Shown: in pieces, positions 12,086 to 22,711 of the stretch
Layout: every line of letters begins with the position of its first letter
How positions within the stretch are numbered: the first letter of the stretch is position 1
DNA from: Branchiostoma floridae
Taxonomy: Eukaryota > Chordata > Leptocardii > Amphioxiformes > Branchiostomatidae
Reading direction: 5' to 3'
Assembly (NCBI RefSeq): GCF_000003815.2
Contig: NC_049984.1
Span: 6,778,715-6,842,714 of the forward strand
DNA: 64,000 bases
Notes under the pieces: generated by a model
Databases searched by the model: none
Seen by the model: only the letters and a program-made list of their open reading frames with translations
Told to the model about the DNA's origin: nothing
Position numbers and translations under genes: made by a program

Positions 12086-13270
12086 ACCCGGGACAGGCTT
12101 GATCACGGATGTGGCTCTTCCCGGCGTCCCTTCGAGTACAATTATTAACATCGGGGTTGCGCCTTTTCAGAGCCGCAGAAAGCAGTCCTTTCAGATGTCT
12201 TGCCCCCGACTTGATGAGGGCAAGTCAGCACCGCGGACAGGCTCGCCTAACCCGCCCGCGGGAACGGGATGACCCGCTTTTAAGGAGGCAACTTTTTGTT
12301 GCGCGCTAAATTATAGCGCACGGAAAGTAGCAAGGGGCGAATGTAAAGTGGATCTGCGAACCTCTCCTAACGAACCCGGCTTGAGGAAACTTTAAGAACT
12401 TCCTGAGATGGGAGGAGGCCGGACAAGGAGTCAGTCTCTGAGGCAATCCTCGCGAATTGAGATCGCTGATGAAGAAGAAAGGATGTTTTCTTCCTCCTGA
12501 TTATATTTCACGCTTAAATAACGCGATCCGCGCGTTTTGCGCCTGGCTAACAGGATTGTCCTGATGAACACGTCATCTGCAACTTCTTTACACCTTCCTT
12601 CAGGCTAAGACGAGCCTGCGATTGAAGTCTTCATCAGCGTTAGCTATAGTGTTAATTCCCTACTACAGCAATTACTGTACATCCGGTGGCGGTATTATTA
12701 TGTTAGCGGAGTACGGTTTCTGATCTTTCAGTCCTCTTTAGAGAAGAGGATATTACATTAGTGAAAAATTAAGAACTAAACGAAACATAAACTTGTTTCA
12801 GAACAAAGACACGAAAGAGATCACTCGGCAACCTTTCAACCTACGCCACCGGCGCTGTGTTGGTTCATGTAGTCTATTTTCACTTAGTATTGCATTAAAC
12901 AAATTAGATGAAAGAACTACATTACGTTTCTGTATGACGTCTCAAACAACATCAAGCGAATGAATAAATTAGTATTGCATTCAAAGATAAATCAACCAAG
13001 CAGTTCAATCAGACAAATGAAGACCGCTATGCAGTACCGGACATGCAATTTCCGCAATGTCCTCAGGACTGTTTGCTATACATGCGAAGGCCGACAAAAG
13101 GTCGCATGGATCACATGACCAAAATCTAATGCGAATGTACCAAAAAATGGCTAGCTTTACGATAGGAAGTGTCAATTGTTTGTGTGGTTTGGAGAGAATT
13201 ACGACAGACTTCTCTACATCTGCTTGGAGATTATGGATACTCAAAGAAGTAACACTTCATTTTATGCCAA
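12086..13270. other. Unassigned non-coding stretch with GC-rich start
   Basis: 12100-12420 is GC-richer and contains a short inverted repeat (GCGCTA...TAGCGC, near 12302-12320). The remainder is ordinary mixed sequence. I see no coding signature. Confidence 0.4.
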
Positions 13271-13275
13271 ATAAT

Positions 13276-13371
13276 AGTTACTCAAGCAACTGGATATGAT
13301 TCTGATGTCATCTAATAGTGATAATAATTATAATACATGTACATGATATATATCCAATTGCTTGAGTGACT
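13276..13371. repeat. Inverted repeat, 22-bp arms
   Basis: Arm 13276-13297 matches the reverse complement of 13350-13371 at 20 of 22 positions, with a 52-base AT-rich loop. It could be the terminal part of a foldback element or a hairpin RNA. Confidence 0.75.
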
Positions 13372-13577
13372 ATCTGTACCTGTATCTATATAGCCGGTAT
13401 AACCGCCCTTCGGCGTAACACATGTACACCAGCTTCGCAGGCACGTGGCGCGGCAGCAGCTGGTTATATTACACTGAACGACCCGTCATACATATCATTT
13501 GGCATACAACCTTGATATGTACCTTTCATGGACGTTATACTTATTTTATTTTCATTTTTTTACTAGAACGATAGGGA

Positions 13578-13640
13578 TGTCCCTGTAGCTCAACCGGCAG
13601 CAGTCTAACAGTTGAGCTCCTGATTCTCACCTCACCTCAC
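13578..13640 (+). mobile_element. tRNA-like SINE head fragment
   Basis: CCTGTAGCTCAACCGGCAG matches the RNA polymerase III A-box region of tRNA genes and tRNA-derived SINEs (TAGCTCAACCGG). A good B-box (GGTTCGANTC) does not follow at the expected distance, so this is a fragment. It abuts a TCACC tandem run, which in the other orientation is the tail of the neighbouring LINE. Confidence 0.4.
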
Positions 13641-13890
13641 CTAGTCCCATCCTCATCAGGAGGGTCGGGGACTATGGTTGTCTCCAGCACAAGTCTTCGC
13701 CATTCCTCTCTGTTTTAGCCGTCTGGGTGCATTCCGCCAGGGAGCTGCCTGTCCAGTCCCTAATGTCATCACTCCATCTCCTTCGTGGTCTCCCCCTGCT
13801 TCTGGTACCGTTGATCTTTCCCTGCAGTATGTGGGTCGTGATGTTCTGTGCCCTAGTGACATGGCCAAAGTACTGTAACTTCCTCCTGAT
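13625..13890 (-). pseudogene. LINE (non-LTR retrotransposon) 3' end, C-terminal fragment
   Basis: On the minus strand, from about 13885 downward, one frame reads a pattern typical of the last part of non-LTR retrotransposon reverse-transcriptase ORFs: a QYFGHV box, then RSRGRPRRRWSDDI, then a DWTGSSLAEC motif. The terminal NREEW-like box appears only after a one-base frame change, so the fragment is frameshifted. A stop is followed by a short GGTGA tandem tail (on + as TCACC repeats at about 13627-13640), as expected at a LINE 3' end. Everything upstream of the C-terminus is missing. LINE origin is secure; I do not assign a clade. Confidence 0.75.
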
Positions 13891-13974
13891 TCTAATTAGT
13901 TAGTAAAGGGGAGACCCTCGTTCCAACCTGGATAGGCATCTCGGTTGGGGCTGGACTTGTCTTTCAGAAGGGAC

Positions 13975-14192
13975 CTAAAATGTAGCCTCCATAGCAGGCT
14001 CTCTAGGGCCTTTTTTTGGCTCATAATACAATTTTGCTGGCCATTTCTTTGTATACAAGGTCGCTGATTCACAGGGCCGGCAATCAGAAAAGGCCAGCAA
14101 TCAGCGACCCAGTACAAAAAGAAATGGCCAGCAAAATTGTATTATGAGCCAAAAAAAGCCCTAGAGAGCCTGCTATGGAGGCTACCTAAAAT
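13975..14192. mobile_element. Foldback MITE copy 1 with 7-bp target-site duplication
   Basis: The 204-bp element at 13982-14185 starts GTAGCCTCCATAG and ends with its reverse complement. The arms (about 85 bases each) are nearly perfect inverted repeats around a GATTCACAGGGCCGGCAATC-type centre. It is flanked by identical CTAAAAT heptamers at 13975-13981 and 14186-14192, a convincing target-site duplication. No coding capacity, so it is non-autonomous. Confidence 0.9.
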
Positions 14193-14372
14193 GGGGGTCC
14201 CGCGTGCGTTACTGAAGGGGAAGGGCTAGCAAACCTTCCCTGTAAATATACACTCTGCTGCTGAAACAGCCAGGATACTTGCTGATGACATATATGACAC
14301 TAGGTACTATATGGGTATGAAGGAACGAACGAAAGTAGAACGCCATTCGGAGAACCATGTTCCTGAAGTCTA

Positions 14373-14582
14373 ATACGGAAGTTAGCCTCCATAGCAGGCT
14401 CTCTGGGCATTTCTAGTCTTTTTTGGCTCATAATACACTTTTGCTGGCGTTTTCCTTTTGTGCTGGGTCGTTTGTACTGTCGTACAAGCGACCCAGTACA
14501 AAACGAAAACGCCAGCAAAAATGTCTTATGAGCCAAAAATACGGAAAAAAGGCCCAGAGAGCCTGATACAGGGGCTATACGG
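14373..14582. mobile_element. Foldback MITE copy 2
   Basis: Same family as the element at 13982-14185: it begins GTTAGCCTCCATAGCAGGCT and ends with a diverged inverse, AGCCTGATACAGGGGCTAT. The arms share GGCTCATAATACA and CTGGCGTTTTC boxes. Flanking ATACGG at 14373-14378 and 14577-14582 may be its target-site duplication. It is more diverged than copy 1. Confidence 0.8.
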
Positions 14583-14589
14583 GACTGGT

Positions 14590-15395
14590 GTCTCGTAGGA
14601 CAGCGGACTTGTTCATGAGTGACTTCCATCGCGCACAGGGTCCTCAGGTCGCGCCCTCTGGTGTCGGGGACCGCCCGCTCACGTCACACGGTGGTCACGG
14701 TGTCGTAGACTCTGTTGCCGTCAGACTTCGAGTTCGATTATGCTAGCAAGATACCGTATGTTCTTTTCTTTTGCATTCAAGTCGAAGACTTGATTAGTTA
14801 TCACATTTATTTAGTTTATTTGGTGAAATAATGTGATATTATTGTGGCATCCATTATCACGTGTACGGTTTTCGACTAAAAAAAAGTGGACTAAAACACT
14901 GTGATAAATAGGCGTTCTCCCTTCCATCTTTTATTGTAGACATGTATTGTCGTTTAGTAAAAAATAAATTTTGACTGGCTGTAAACCAATCTTATCTAAT
15001 GTCATATGAATCATTTATCTACTATCTTTAGGACAGTAAATAAGAAAGTGCATAGACGTCTGAAATTCAACCAAAACCTATACAAAGTAATCTCATCATG
15101 ATCATATACTACATAACTTTTGGAGAGTAGACCAGTTCCCTAGAATTGTTGTACAAGTTGTCACGCGTTGCATAATCAACTGTTGAACAATTAGGTTATT
15201 GATATTATATATATTATCAATATTACCTGATCATAGATATACTATTACCCCCTCTCCTACCTAAAAGGCCTCCCTGCTTTGCCAACCCTGTCTTGTGAAC
15301 CTGACTAACATACGTCCTGATGCACTGATGTTTATAAACACCATTAGGACCGAGATCAGACATATGTATCTGAATCCTCTCCTACTTGGTTCACC
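14590..15395. repeat. Non-coding stretch with an AT-rich palindrome at 15188-15226
   Basis: Apart from a near-perfect AT palindrome (GGTTATTGATA...TATCAATATTACC) I see nothing assignable. The palindrome may be an element end or cruciform-prone DNA. Confidence 0.5.
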
Positions 15396-15399
15396 AAAT

Positions 15400-16085
15400 G
15401 TATTTGACTATCTGTACGGCTATCAGTAGACAAAACTTTATACTCTGCGATCCCATGTCATCATCGCGGCCAGTGTAGCACTGGTAAATCAGAATGGGGA
15501 GTAAGATTACTCTTGTCACACTGCACATCTTCGTCAATGGTAGTCTTATTCATTTTATTCCATATGTAGGATTGGAAAAGAAGCATACAGTTTTTATGCA
15601 AATCAATCATTTCTGAATAAAACACCGTGATAAATAAAGAAATAAAGTATAAACAACACTGACACAGCATGGGAGACTAAAACAAACAAAAAGACATCTA
15701 CAAATGTCCATCTTTACAGTTGATGTAGCATTGAGTATGGATGATGATAAAAAATCTGGCAGTTAGATAAGAGAGTAAAGTGGAGCCCCGGAGTAGCAAG
15801 GAACATTATATACAGTCGTTATGGTGGTCTTTATCTACGATATCAGATAAAGATGAATGCATTCAAGTCTTATCAAATGTTAGTATTGTGTAATGGTCAT
15901 GAGTGAACCTGCGTTCATATAGAATAAAATGAATAAGTCTACTTTTGAAGAATATGTTCAGTGTGACAAGCTGTACAATCTTACTCCCCATTCTTATTTA
16001 CCATTACTGCACTGTCTGATAATGACATTGAATCACAGTATAAAGTCTTGTCTATTGATGGCCATGCAGATACTCAAATCTGGTA
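15400..16085. repeat. Inverted duplication, ~150-bp arms
   Basis: The minus strand of about 15400-15570 aligns with the plus strand of about 15910-16085. Both read a peptide of the form MNK(T/S)T..E.VQCDK..NLTPHS.LP.LH from an ATG preceded by GAATAAA. Similarity extends about 70 bases past these peptides. The arms are separated by about 340 bases. This is either a diverged foldback element or two opposite copies of a repeat. The peptide resemblance comes from the nucleotide duplication and is not evidence of a gene. Confidence 0.7.
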
Positions 16086-16196
16086 GAAGAAAATTTAGAT
16101 ACAATTTTTTCATCTTGGTTCTCTTGCTATAAAGGTGTTTTTTGGGGGAACAGAACTACATTCATCAAAACTTGGGAGTCGTCAAATTCGAACTGT

Positions 16197-17026
16197 AATA
16201 CCCGCCTCACATTATATACGATCTTCGGACGTACTTCGCGATCGCAGGAAGGTCGGCTGATTTTAAGATCTTAAGATGGTCTTGCGTATTTTTCGCCCAA
16301 AACCTGTTCCCCTCACATATAAGCGAGCCTCGTGCGATCGACGGTGAATAAATCTATGATAATGAACCTCCCATGACCTCTTGCACGCGGACAAGGGAAT
16401 ACAAAACGTTCCTCAAAAAAAGGCAAGAGATCAATAAATGTTGCTTATTTTGTTGTCGGAATCTTTTTAACCAATGAATGGAATGCGCGGGCATAATAGA
16501 AATGACACAAGAAAGGAAAGTGTGTCACAAAGCCAGCCTACATACTGCCACAGGGGCCACAATGTTAGAATTACACTCACATTCTCAGAAATTCAATATT
16601 TGTAAACAATCGGAAGTCGGGTGAACGTCGCCCAAATGTCGCCCGACTAACGGCCGTTCGCCATCCGATTTGCGTTCGATGATTAATAACTATGTCTGTG
16701 CTCGCCTATCGGTCTTCAATCGTTGGATTGACGTAAGACTATTGACCGATGCCCTTGCGAGGTACGCACGATTTGCACGCACGATCTGCGACTCGGTAAC
16801 GAGCTCTGCGATCTCGGAGATCTCCTGCGACTTGTCGCTTATGTTAAGAACATGTTTCGCTGCACCGCGACCGTCGTAAGACTCCTGACAATTGCCGGCG
16901 ATCCCTAAAAATCGCAAGATGATCGTGAAAACACCGGACGTCTTACTCAGTGACACGAAAATGTCATTTAGAGCTCGTAAACTAGTCTTCCGATCGAATC
17001 GCGCCTAATGTGAGGCGGGTATTACG
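16197..17026. mobile_element. Non-autonomous DNA transposon with 20-bp perfect TIRs
   Basis: GTAATACCCGCCTCACATTA at 16197-16216 is repeated as its exact reverse complement ending near 17026, and the inner regions are loosely inverted too. The ends contain TA at the flank, which would fit a TA target duplication (Tc1/mariner-like), but this is not decisive. The ~0.83-kb interior is unusually rich in CGATC/GCGATC words and has no transposase frame. Confidence 0.8.
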
Positions 17027-17029
17027 ACA

Positions 17030-17745
17030 GGACGTAGTGGGCATTCTTGTGACAGTCGTGGATGTGTCGTGCGTACGCCTGTCAACATAGATGATATTTT
17101 ATCGGTCCCCTGACTGGAATTTTTTATTACCCGGTTGGTTCTGACAAAGTCTCACTGAAAATCCTAACCTAAAAATCCTCCGAAGAGCGGTACAGTGTAT
17201 TTACGTCGCGGGCGAACTCGCGGCCGTAGGTCGTCGTGCGACTTTGATGTCGTAGAACCTTTAAACAAGCTGTGACAGAACCAACCGCCGACAGGGATCT
17301 TAGACAGCTTTTTCCGTAACAAGACGGCGGGAATTTGCACGAGACCAGCACGACTGTCCCGAATTCTCTCAGTTTGCCATCGTACGACGATAGACGAATG
17401 GGATCAGACCCTTACTCGAAGTTCTAGCTAAGACCGTTAGCAGAACAAGAATAAATTGTCGGTGTTTATGGACCTAAAATCTAAAAACGATGTACAGTTG
17501 TTGGAGATTCCTCCCTCCGCAGTCCGAACTGATGAGCTTGCTGCTCTACAGCCAGGACACAAAACTTTGTTCATTAAAACTTTGCTCCTGTGCTGAGTTT
17601 CACCGCGGGCGAGATGAAGTTTCCTTGTTCATTTCGGACAGCTGCGCGCCGGGATTCGTGCTTTTCGGGGTGACCAAAAGGGAGGATCTAGTCCTTATTA
17701 GTTCCGGATGACAAATCTGCGCGTCCCTGGCTACACAGGCTCCGT
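17030..17745. other. Unassigned non-coding stretch
   Basis: No repeat period or coding motif recognised. Confidence 0.5.
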
Positions 17746-17749
17746 CTGT

Positions 17750-18235
17750 CCACAGTGGACCACGCAGTTATTACTTCTCACTCCTTCCGCCACCGTCTCA
17801 AGATGAAATATGACTCCGCTCTGCCTCTCACGCAAGAAAGCCCTCAAATTATTCATAGCGCTTCCTTCTCCACTGATGACGTCTTAAATATGAGAACACC
17901 TTCAGGCGAGGTTCTACAGGTGAGAAATACGCGGGGCATACCTGCCTACCTGGCGTATCAGCGGCGCGGGGACTCGGGGGAGGCGTTGCCGGCGCGCGCT
18001 GCTCATCTAACTCCGGGAATTACCGCCCCGGGCTACGGCGGTGGGGAGGGGGCGTGGCCGGGACGCCGCTCCGATGGCAGCCGGAAAAACTCCGGGGTAA
18101 CTTCTGGCGAGCGGCTTGGACGGGCGAGCGAGGTTTTATTGATATTTCATCATCACGCCGACGCGCAGAAACCACGCCGCGGGACTTCAGCCACATTCTA
18201 TTAGCATGGAAACTCATCTGTGCCGGTAGATAACG
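17750..18235. promoter_or_regulatory. CpG-rich island, candidate enhancer or promoter
   Basis: 17930-18200 is one of the most GC/CpG-rich stretches in the window and lies between AT-rich flanks. It contains TTTATTGATATTTCATCATCAC and a plus-strand donor-like CAGGTGAGA (17917-17925). A 149-codon + frame spans it, but its C-terminal half is low-complexity Gly/Arg, as random GC-rich sequence would give, and no family is recognised. I favour regulatory DNA; an unannotated first exon ending at the donor is possible. Confidence 0.3.
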
Positions 18236-18239
18236 TAAT

Positions 18240-19195
18240 TATTAAAGTTTGCTGTTCTTTCGACCCGAAACTTCACTGGGAGTTACCTAACTTGTGCGGA
18301 CTTCGTCAGGGGTGACTGACCAATCCAACTTCGGACACGTGACGTCACCGACACGTGACTTCGAAAATGGGTCAAAGTTGCCTGGAGAGTTGTATTCTGA
18401 CACGGTATCAAGCAGAATGCTATGGCATTGCCACTTGCTTTAGAATTTATGACACAAAGCGTAAGGATAAGGATCTAAACAAGGCATTGTACATACATAT
18501 ACGTTTATATGGTTTGACTGTGACCCGCTGATGTACTTTGCTGTGTCTATTATTTCGCTAATTTTTGCTGGTCACTCAGGAAGCACCTGTTACCAGCTAT
18601 GTTACCTAGACAAAGACCGTGATGTTTATGGGTACTAAGTATCCTTGATATGATAGATGAATGGGCAAACAGATAAATACATTGTTTGTTTGATGCTATT
18701 CTTTGAATGTACATTTGTAACAGTAACTCAAAGTCATGTGACATGCAGCGCTAGAAACCTATTGGTTCTTCTTCGGCCAACCCTCATTCGCTACCACATA
18801 TTTGAAATATAGACGTTAGCTGTCAAATGTTGCAATATTGATGAGTTAACATCCTGTCAAAAGTATGTAATAAGTTCGCTCTATCACTGTGTATGCTGAT
18901 AAAACACGAGACAAATTTATGTCACTTGTGGTTCCACAGAACGGTGATAAACAGCTAAACTGCAAGTCTCTGTTATGTCTTTTTTTCTGTGAGGGACGTA
19001 CATGCACCTAGGGAAACTTTGATACTGAGTGACGAATTTCCACGGATGTCTCCTCATTTGTCGGATGAAGATTGTCACAGCTATAGTGCGAATGAAATAA
19101 ACAGTATGCTAGGATCTTGTTCCATTACTTTGATACACTCACAAAACAGAAGTGACTTATGGTGTCTTATAGAGCAACACCCCAACCGGAGACAC
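18240..19195. other. Unassigned non-coding stretch
   Basis: Two E-box-like ACACGTGAC motifs lie close together at about 18335-18360. Otherwise nothing recognised. Confidence 0.5.
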
Positions 19196-19199
19196 AGCT

Positions 19200-19635
19200 C
19201 GCAGGTAGCCTTGAAGGCAAGTCTTTTGGTTAGGGTTGTTGACTTAGAATGTTAAGGTTCTGGGTTCGAATTCCTAGGAATCCCATGTATTGTGTCAATG
19301 GGAAAGGCACTTAACACATATTCCATCACTCGACTCAGGTGAAAATGAATATGTAGCTTCGGTTAGGGACGGTCTCGCGCATGGGACGTCAAGGCGAAAG
19401 TCATGTGTTTGAGGAGAGCCACACATCGAGAACATTTATTAGGAGCCCATCTCACTGATAGAAAAGAGTGAGGGTCCTGATAACTCTATTCCTGATGACT
19501 TCGTAAGAGCCGACCGTGGTTATGGAAAAGTGTAGGGTCCAGTCTAGTGTGAGTGGATCAAACTTTACAGTCAGGTCTCGTGCAGCTTGTACCTTTGTTG
19601 TAGGTATGAAGTATAGTAGAATCTATAAGGTTTCA
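19200..19635 (+). mobile_element. SINE-like repeat, family S, most complete copy
   Basis: The head contains GGTTAGGGTTGTTGACTTAGAATGT...GGTTCTGGGTTCGAATTCC, a tRNA-derived region with a good B-box (GGTTCGAATTC, about 19263-19273). The body blocks follow in the order used by the other copies: GGCACTTAACA, GACTCAGGTGAAAATGA, GTGTTTGAGGAGAGCCACAC, GAGTGGATCAAACTTTACAG and CAGCTTGTACC. It would be transcribed by RNA polymerase III and mobilised by a LINE partner. Confidence 0.75.
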
Positions 19636-19639
19636 TTTC

Positions 19640-20425
19640 ATTCATTTCCAAGGTGAAGGACTGACAGTGTATTCGTAACATTGAGGACGCATTGGGAGGA
19701 GAAAAAACTTGTCACACGGAATGACGTATGTCCAGAGGCGTCCCCTCACGTTTCTCACAGAGACCGTGACGGATTCCCTTCCTCAGGTGTCATAAACCAT
19801 GACAGGAAAGTGTGACGTGTGTGTCCCTCAGCCCCCTCTCCAGGCGGAAGTTTGGGAGATAGAAATTTATGACGCTGGTTTCCGTGGTGTGTGCTACGCC
19901 TGTTGTATCTGATCCTGTCGTAATAAAGGGTTTGAATATGAGAGTCTCGTGACTCCACTGTGGGTGCTTGAGACGTTATGAACAGGAAGACGAGGAACGA
20001 TGCGTTTGGAGGAGTCTAAACTATTAATCAGGTTCGCGATTTCTGTCGACGTCAGTGATGTTTCAATAAGTATTTCGTGACATCCCCGAATGTATCGGAG
20101 AAATGACAATATTCCATACACATGTCATTCATTCATTCATTTAGTCATTAATTGATTAATTAATTCACTCACTCATTCATTCATTCATCCATTTAGTCAT
20201 AGGTTCTTTCATTCCTTGATTACCTAATTAATTAATTCACTTACAATCCCACAAATGAGCCTGAATTATCTTTGCCTTTGCACTTTCATCATGCCGAGGG
20301 AAAGCAAAAAAAATTACCAAAAAGCAATGATTTGTACATCTCGGTACTTTCCTAGTCGTCTTTACTTCTTACAAATAAGATTTTCAACAGCCCTGTAATT
20401 TTCAATCAAAAATTTAAACTCACTG
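19640..20425. other. Non-coding stretch with ATTC/TTAA simple sequence
   Basis: 20125-20240 is low-complexity (ATTC)n and TTAATTAATT. The rest has no recognised feature. Confidence 0.6.
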
Positions 20426-20430
20426 TACAT

Positions 20431-20485
20431 TACTCTACTCGAGCGGAAAGTTATACTCTGTACAACTTTCAGCTCGAGTTGAGTA
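20431..20485. repeat. Compact hairpin, 22-bp stem with 11-base loop
   Basis: 20431-20452 pairs with 20464-20485 at 20 of 22 positions around the loop ATACTCTGTAC. Both arms carry CTCGAGC or GCTCGAG. It is small for a pre-miRNA but well formed; it could be a hairpin RNA, a protein-binding palindrome or a relic of an inverted duplication. Confidence 0.75.
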
Positions 20486-20489
20486 AACT

Positions 20490-22195
20490 TTGATTTTCCG
20501 ATCGACCCCTTTCGGAGAAGGCATACAATCTCTTACGGTTCTGTACAAGAGTCTTTTTCTTCTAAGGGCGCTATCAAGTAAAATTTTCGGTGCTCAGAAC
20601 CATGGACTATTCTCTTGTTTATGCTATTGTTTTATCTTAGTTTTACAGTGCCATTGACACAATAGCCATTTATGAAATATAGCTACAGACGTTCTGTGCG
20701 CAGAACAAATTTGCAAAGCAGATGGTATTCTTTGACGCCTCGCATTACAAAAGTATATATATGACTGGTTTATTTCGAAATTCAACAAATTGACAATGAC
20801 ATTGCAGCCACACGGCTGAATTGCGACTTGTCATTACAAACCGTTAACATCAAAGTGGTTAAAATCGAGGCAATAACATAGTTCTTAAAAGGCATTTCAG
20901 ACCGACAAATTAAAACAGTATTGGGATAAAATGAAGTGTCATTACCAAAACATTTAAGATAGAATTTACTTAACACAGTAATATCAGTATATAGCAATTC
21001 AAAATACATAATGCTATTTGGTACAAAAACACTGAGGTGACAATTACTCGTTCAAAAGGCGGACCATGAAGGGTACAGCGCTGTTGCGATAGCGTTCAGT
21101 TCTACAGCGAGTAGTGTTCAGTTTGTGGGATGATCTTGTCAGTCTGCCACTGATCTCACCTCTGGCTGGTGGCAGTAAGTGCAAGAAATGTTCAGACTGA
21201 AGTACCAATGCAGCCTTTTAAAGGCGTCCAGAAAAACAAACAAACAAACAAAGCGATCATACAAGTTATATTTTTGTAGTTTTATTTAGTTGTTAATAGT
21301 TGACCGTATGGAGTTGCTGTACTTTCTTTTGCGTCAATAATTAAAACGCTCAACTTATTGAAAGGCCGCACAGAAGCAAACACAAACCAACGCTACACAT
21401 CTGCTTGCAGACTAGTACATGAGCATCGCTTCCGTACCGTCCGTACGCTTTTACAGCTCGTATCTCCCCAAGGAATCCCTACAGCACAATGTACTTACAG
21501 CGTGGGGCCGATATCATCACATAACATACTAGTAGTACCCACTGGCAGCAATACGCTACAAGGAACGGCGCAGGAGATAGCGACTCAAATTAACGTCTGT
21601 GAGACAGACAACGGCACGGCCACAGGCTCTACAAGCATACAGAAGCGCACAACATTGACCAACACCATCTACTGCTAAGTTACACCTTTGCCAAGACGGT
21701 TATGTTTTCGGTAGCATTCTGTGTGTGGAGACACACGATCATAGAACTTGAGTGAATATCTTGATGTTGTAGTTTGCAAGCCAGCCAGAGAAATACGCAT
21801 TATTTTCAACACATTCCCCAAATTCAGGACATGGACAACATCAAGGTATTCTAATATGTTTCAACTAAACTTTTGAAAAGGAAACTAACCAATTCCTACA
21901 TTTTCACCAGCGCTAATAAGAAGTCCCTTTTTCTTCTAGTGTCATCAATACATTGACAAGTGTGCCCCTAATGCGTATTCAATGTACCTTTGCTATCGTG
22001 GCTGTACTTATATTTTGGCTTGCTGTAAAAACGATTTGCATCCATTGAATTGTTCCACAAAATGTGCAAATGAAAAGAGTTTTTTTTTTCATTCAATAAG
22101 CACATGTCACGCGTACAACAGAATATTGACAGCAACCTATCAAAGAGTTATTTAGTTATTTCCGAAGTTCGGTTACTTTTACTCACACTTTACAG
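20490..22195. other. Unassigned stretch; repeat H copy at 21265-21348
   Basis: 21265-21348 matches 55526-55608 through GTTGCTGTACT(T/C)T and TTG(C/T)GTCAATAA. A 106-codon + frame (21358-21678) follows but shows no motif and no splice context. I otherwise see nothing. Confidence 0.5.
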
Positions 22196-22199
22196 TTTG

Positions 22200-22711
22200 C
22201 AAAAGTAAAATCAATTCGACTGGCTCCTTTCTCAGAGGATTTCCCTTGTAGTTTCTAAGGACTTTAAGGAGGTAATCTTTCTTAAACCTCCTTGCAGTTT
22301 CTTAGGAAAGTTTCGCTCCTTGTGGTTCGCGCTGAGCGGAAAAACTTCGTGCGTTGCCGTTGGGGAAGCCCCTAATTTTCATGACGTCATTAAGACGCGT
22401 TTCAATAGAGGAAGTAATCCGACAAGATTACCTCCTCGATCCCCAAGAAAACTTTCCAGCCTACGAAGTTTCTTGAAGAAAGTTTTGCTGCTCGCATTGC
22501 ACACTGGGTCCATCCTCCAGCTGGCCAAAAAAAAATGTGAGTGCGCGGGGAAAGCCCGTGGTGTGACGTCAGAAGACTTCCGGGGGTCGACTGCCTGTTA
22601 TCTGGCGAACGATCGATGCCCGCCATTCACCAGCACTCTATTGTGGCTCTGTTTACTTTATTTGGCGCGGGGCGACTAGACTGACTGCCTTGCCGCGTTC
22701 CATACATTACC
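22200..22711 (+). promoter_or_regulatory. Probable THTPA promoter: two CREs, ETS and E2F-like sites
   Basis: The block before the THTPA start has perfect CREB/ATF palindromes TGACGTCA at 22382-22389 and 22564-22571. An ETS-like ACTTCCGGG lies at 22576-22584 and an E2F-like TTTGGCGCGG at 22661-22670. A TTCTTGAA dyad near 22470 resembles a heat-shock half pair. No TATA box is evident. Composition turns CpG-rich towards the gene. Together these fit a TATA-less housekeeping promoter, with transcription starting somewhere in 22590-22700. A 119-codon + frame here is probably upstream sequence, not a protein. Confidence 0.6.

Noticed and set aside
13578-13640. Functional tRNA gene
   Set aside because: A-box only; no B-box or cloverleaf. 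Better explained as a SINE head fragment.
17755-18204. 149-codon + frame
   Set aside because: Length explained by GC-rich composition; low-complexity Gly/Arg half and no recognisable domain.
22320-22679. 119-codon + frame upstream of THTPA
   Set aside because: Lies in promoter and 5' UTR sequence with CRE, ETS and E2F sites; no family features.
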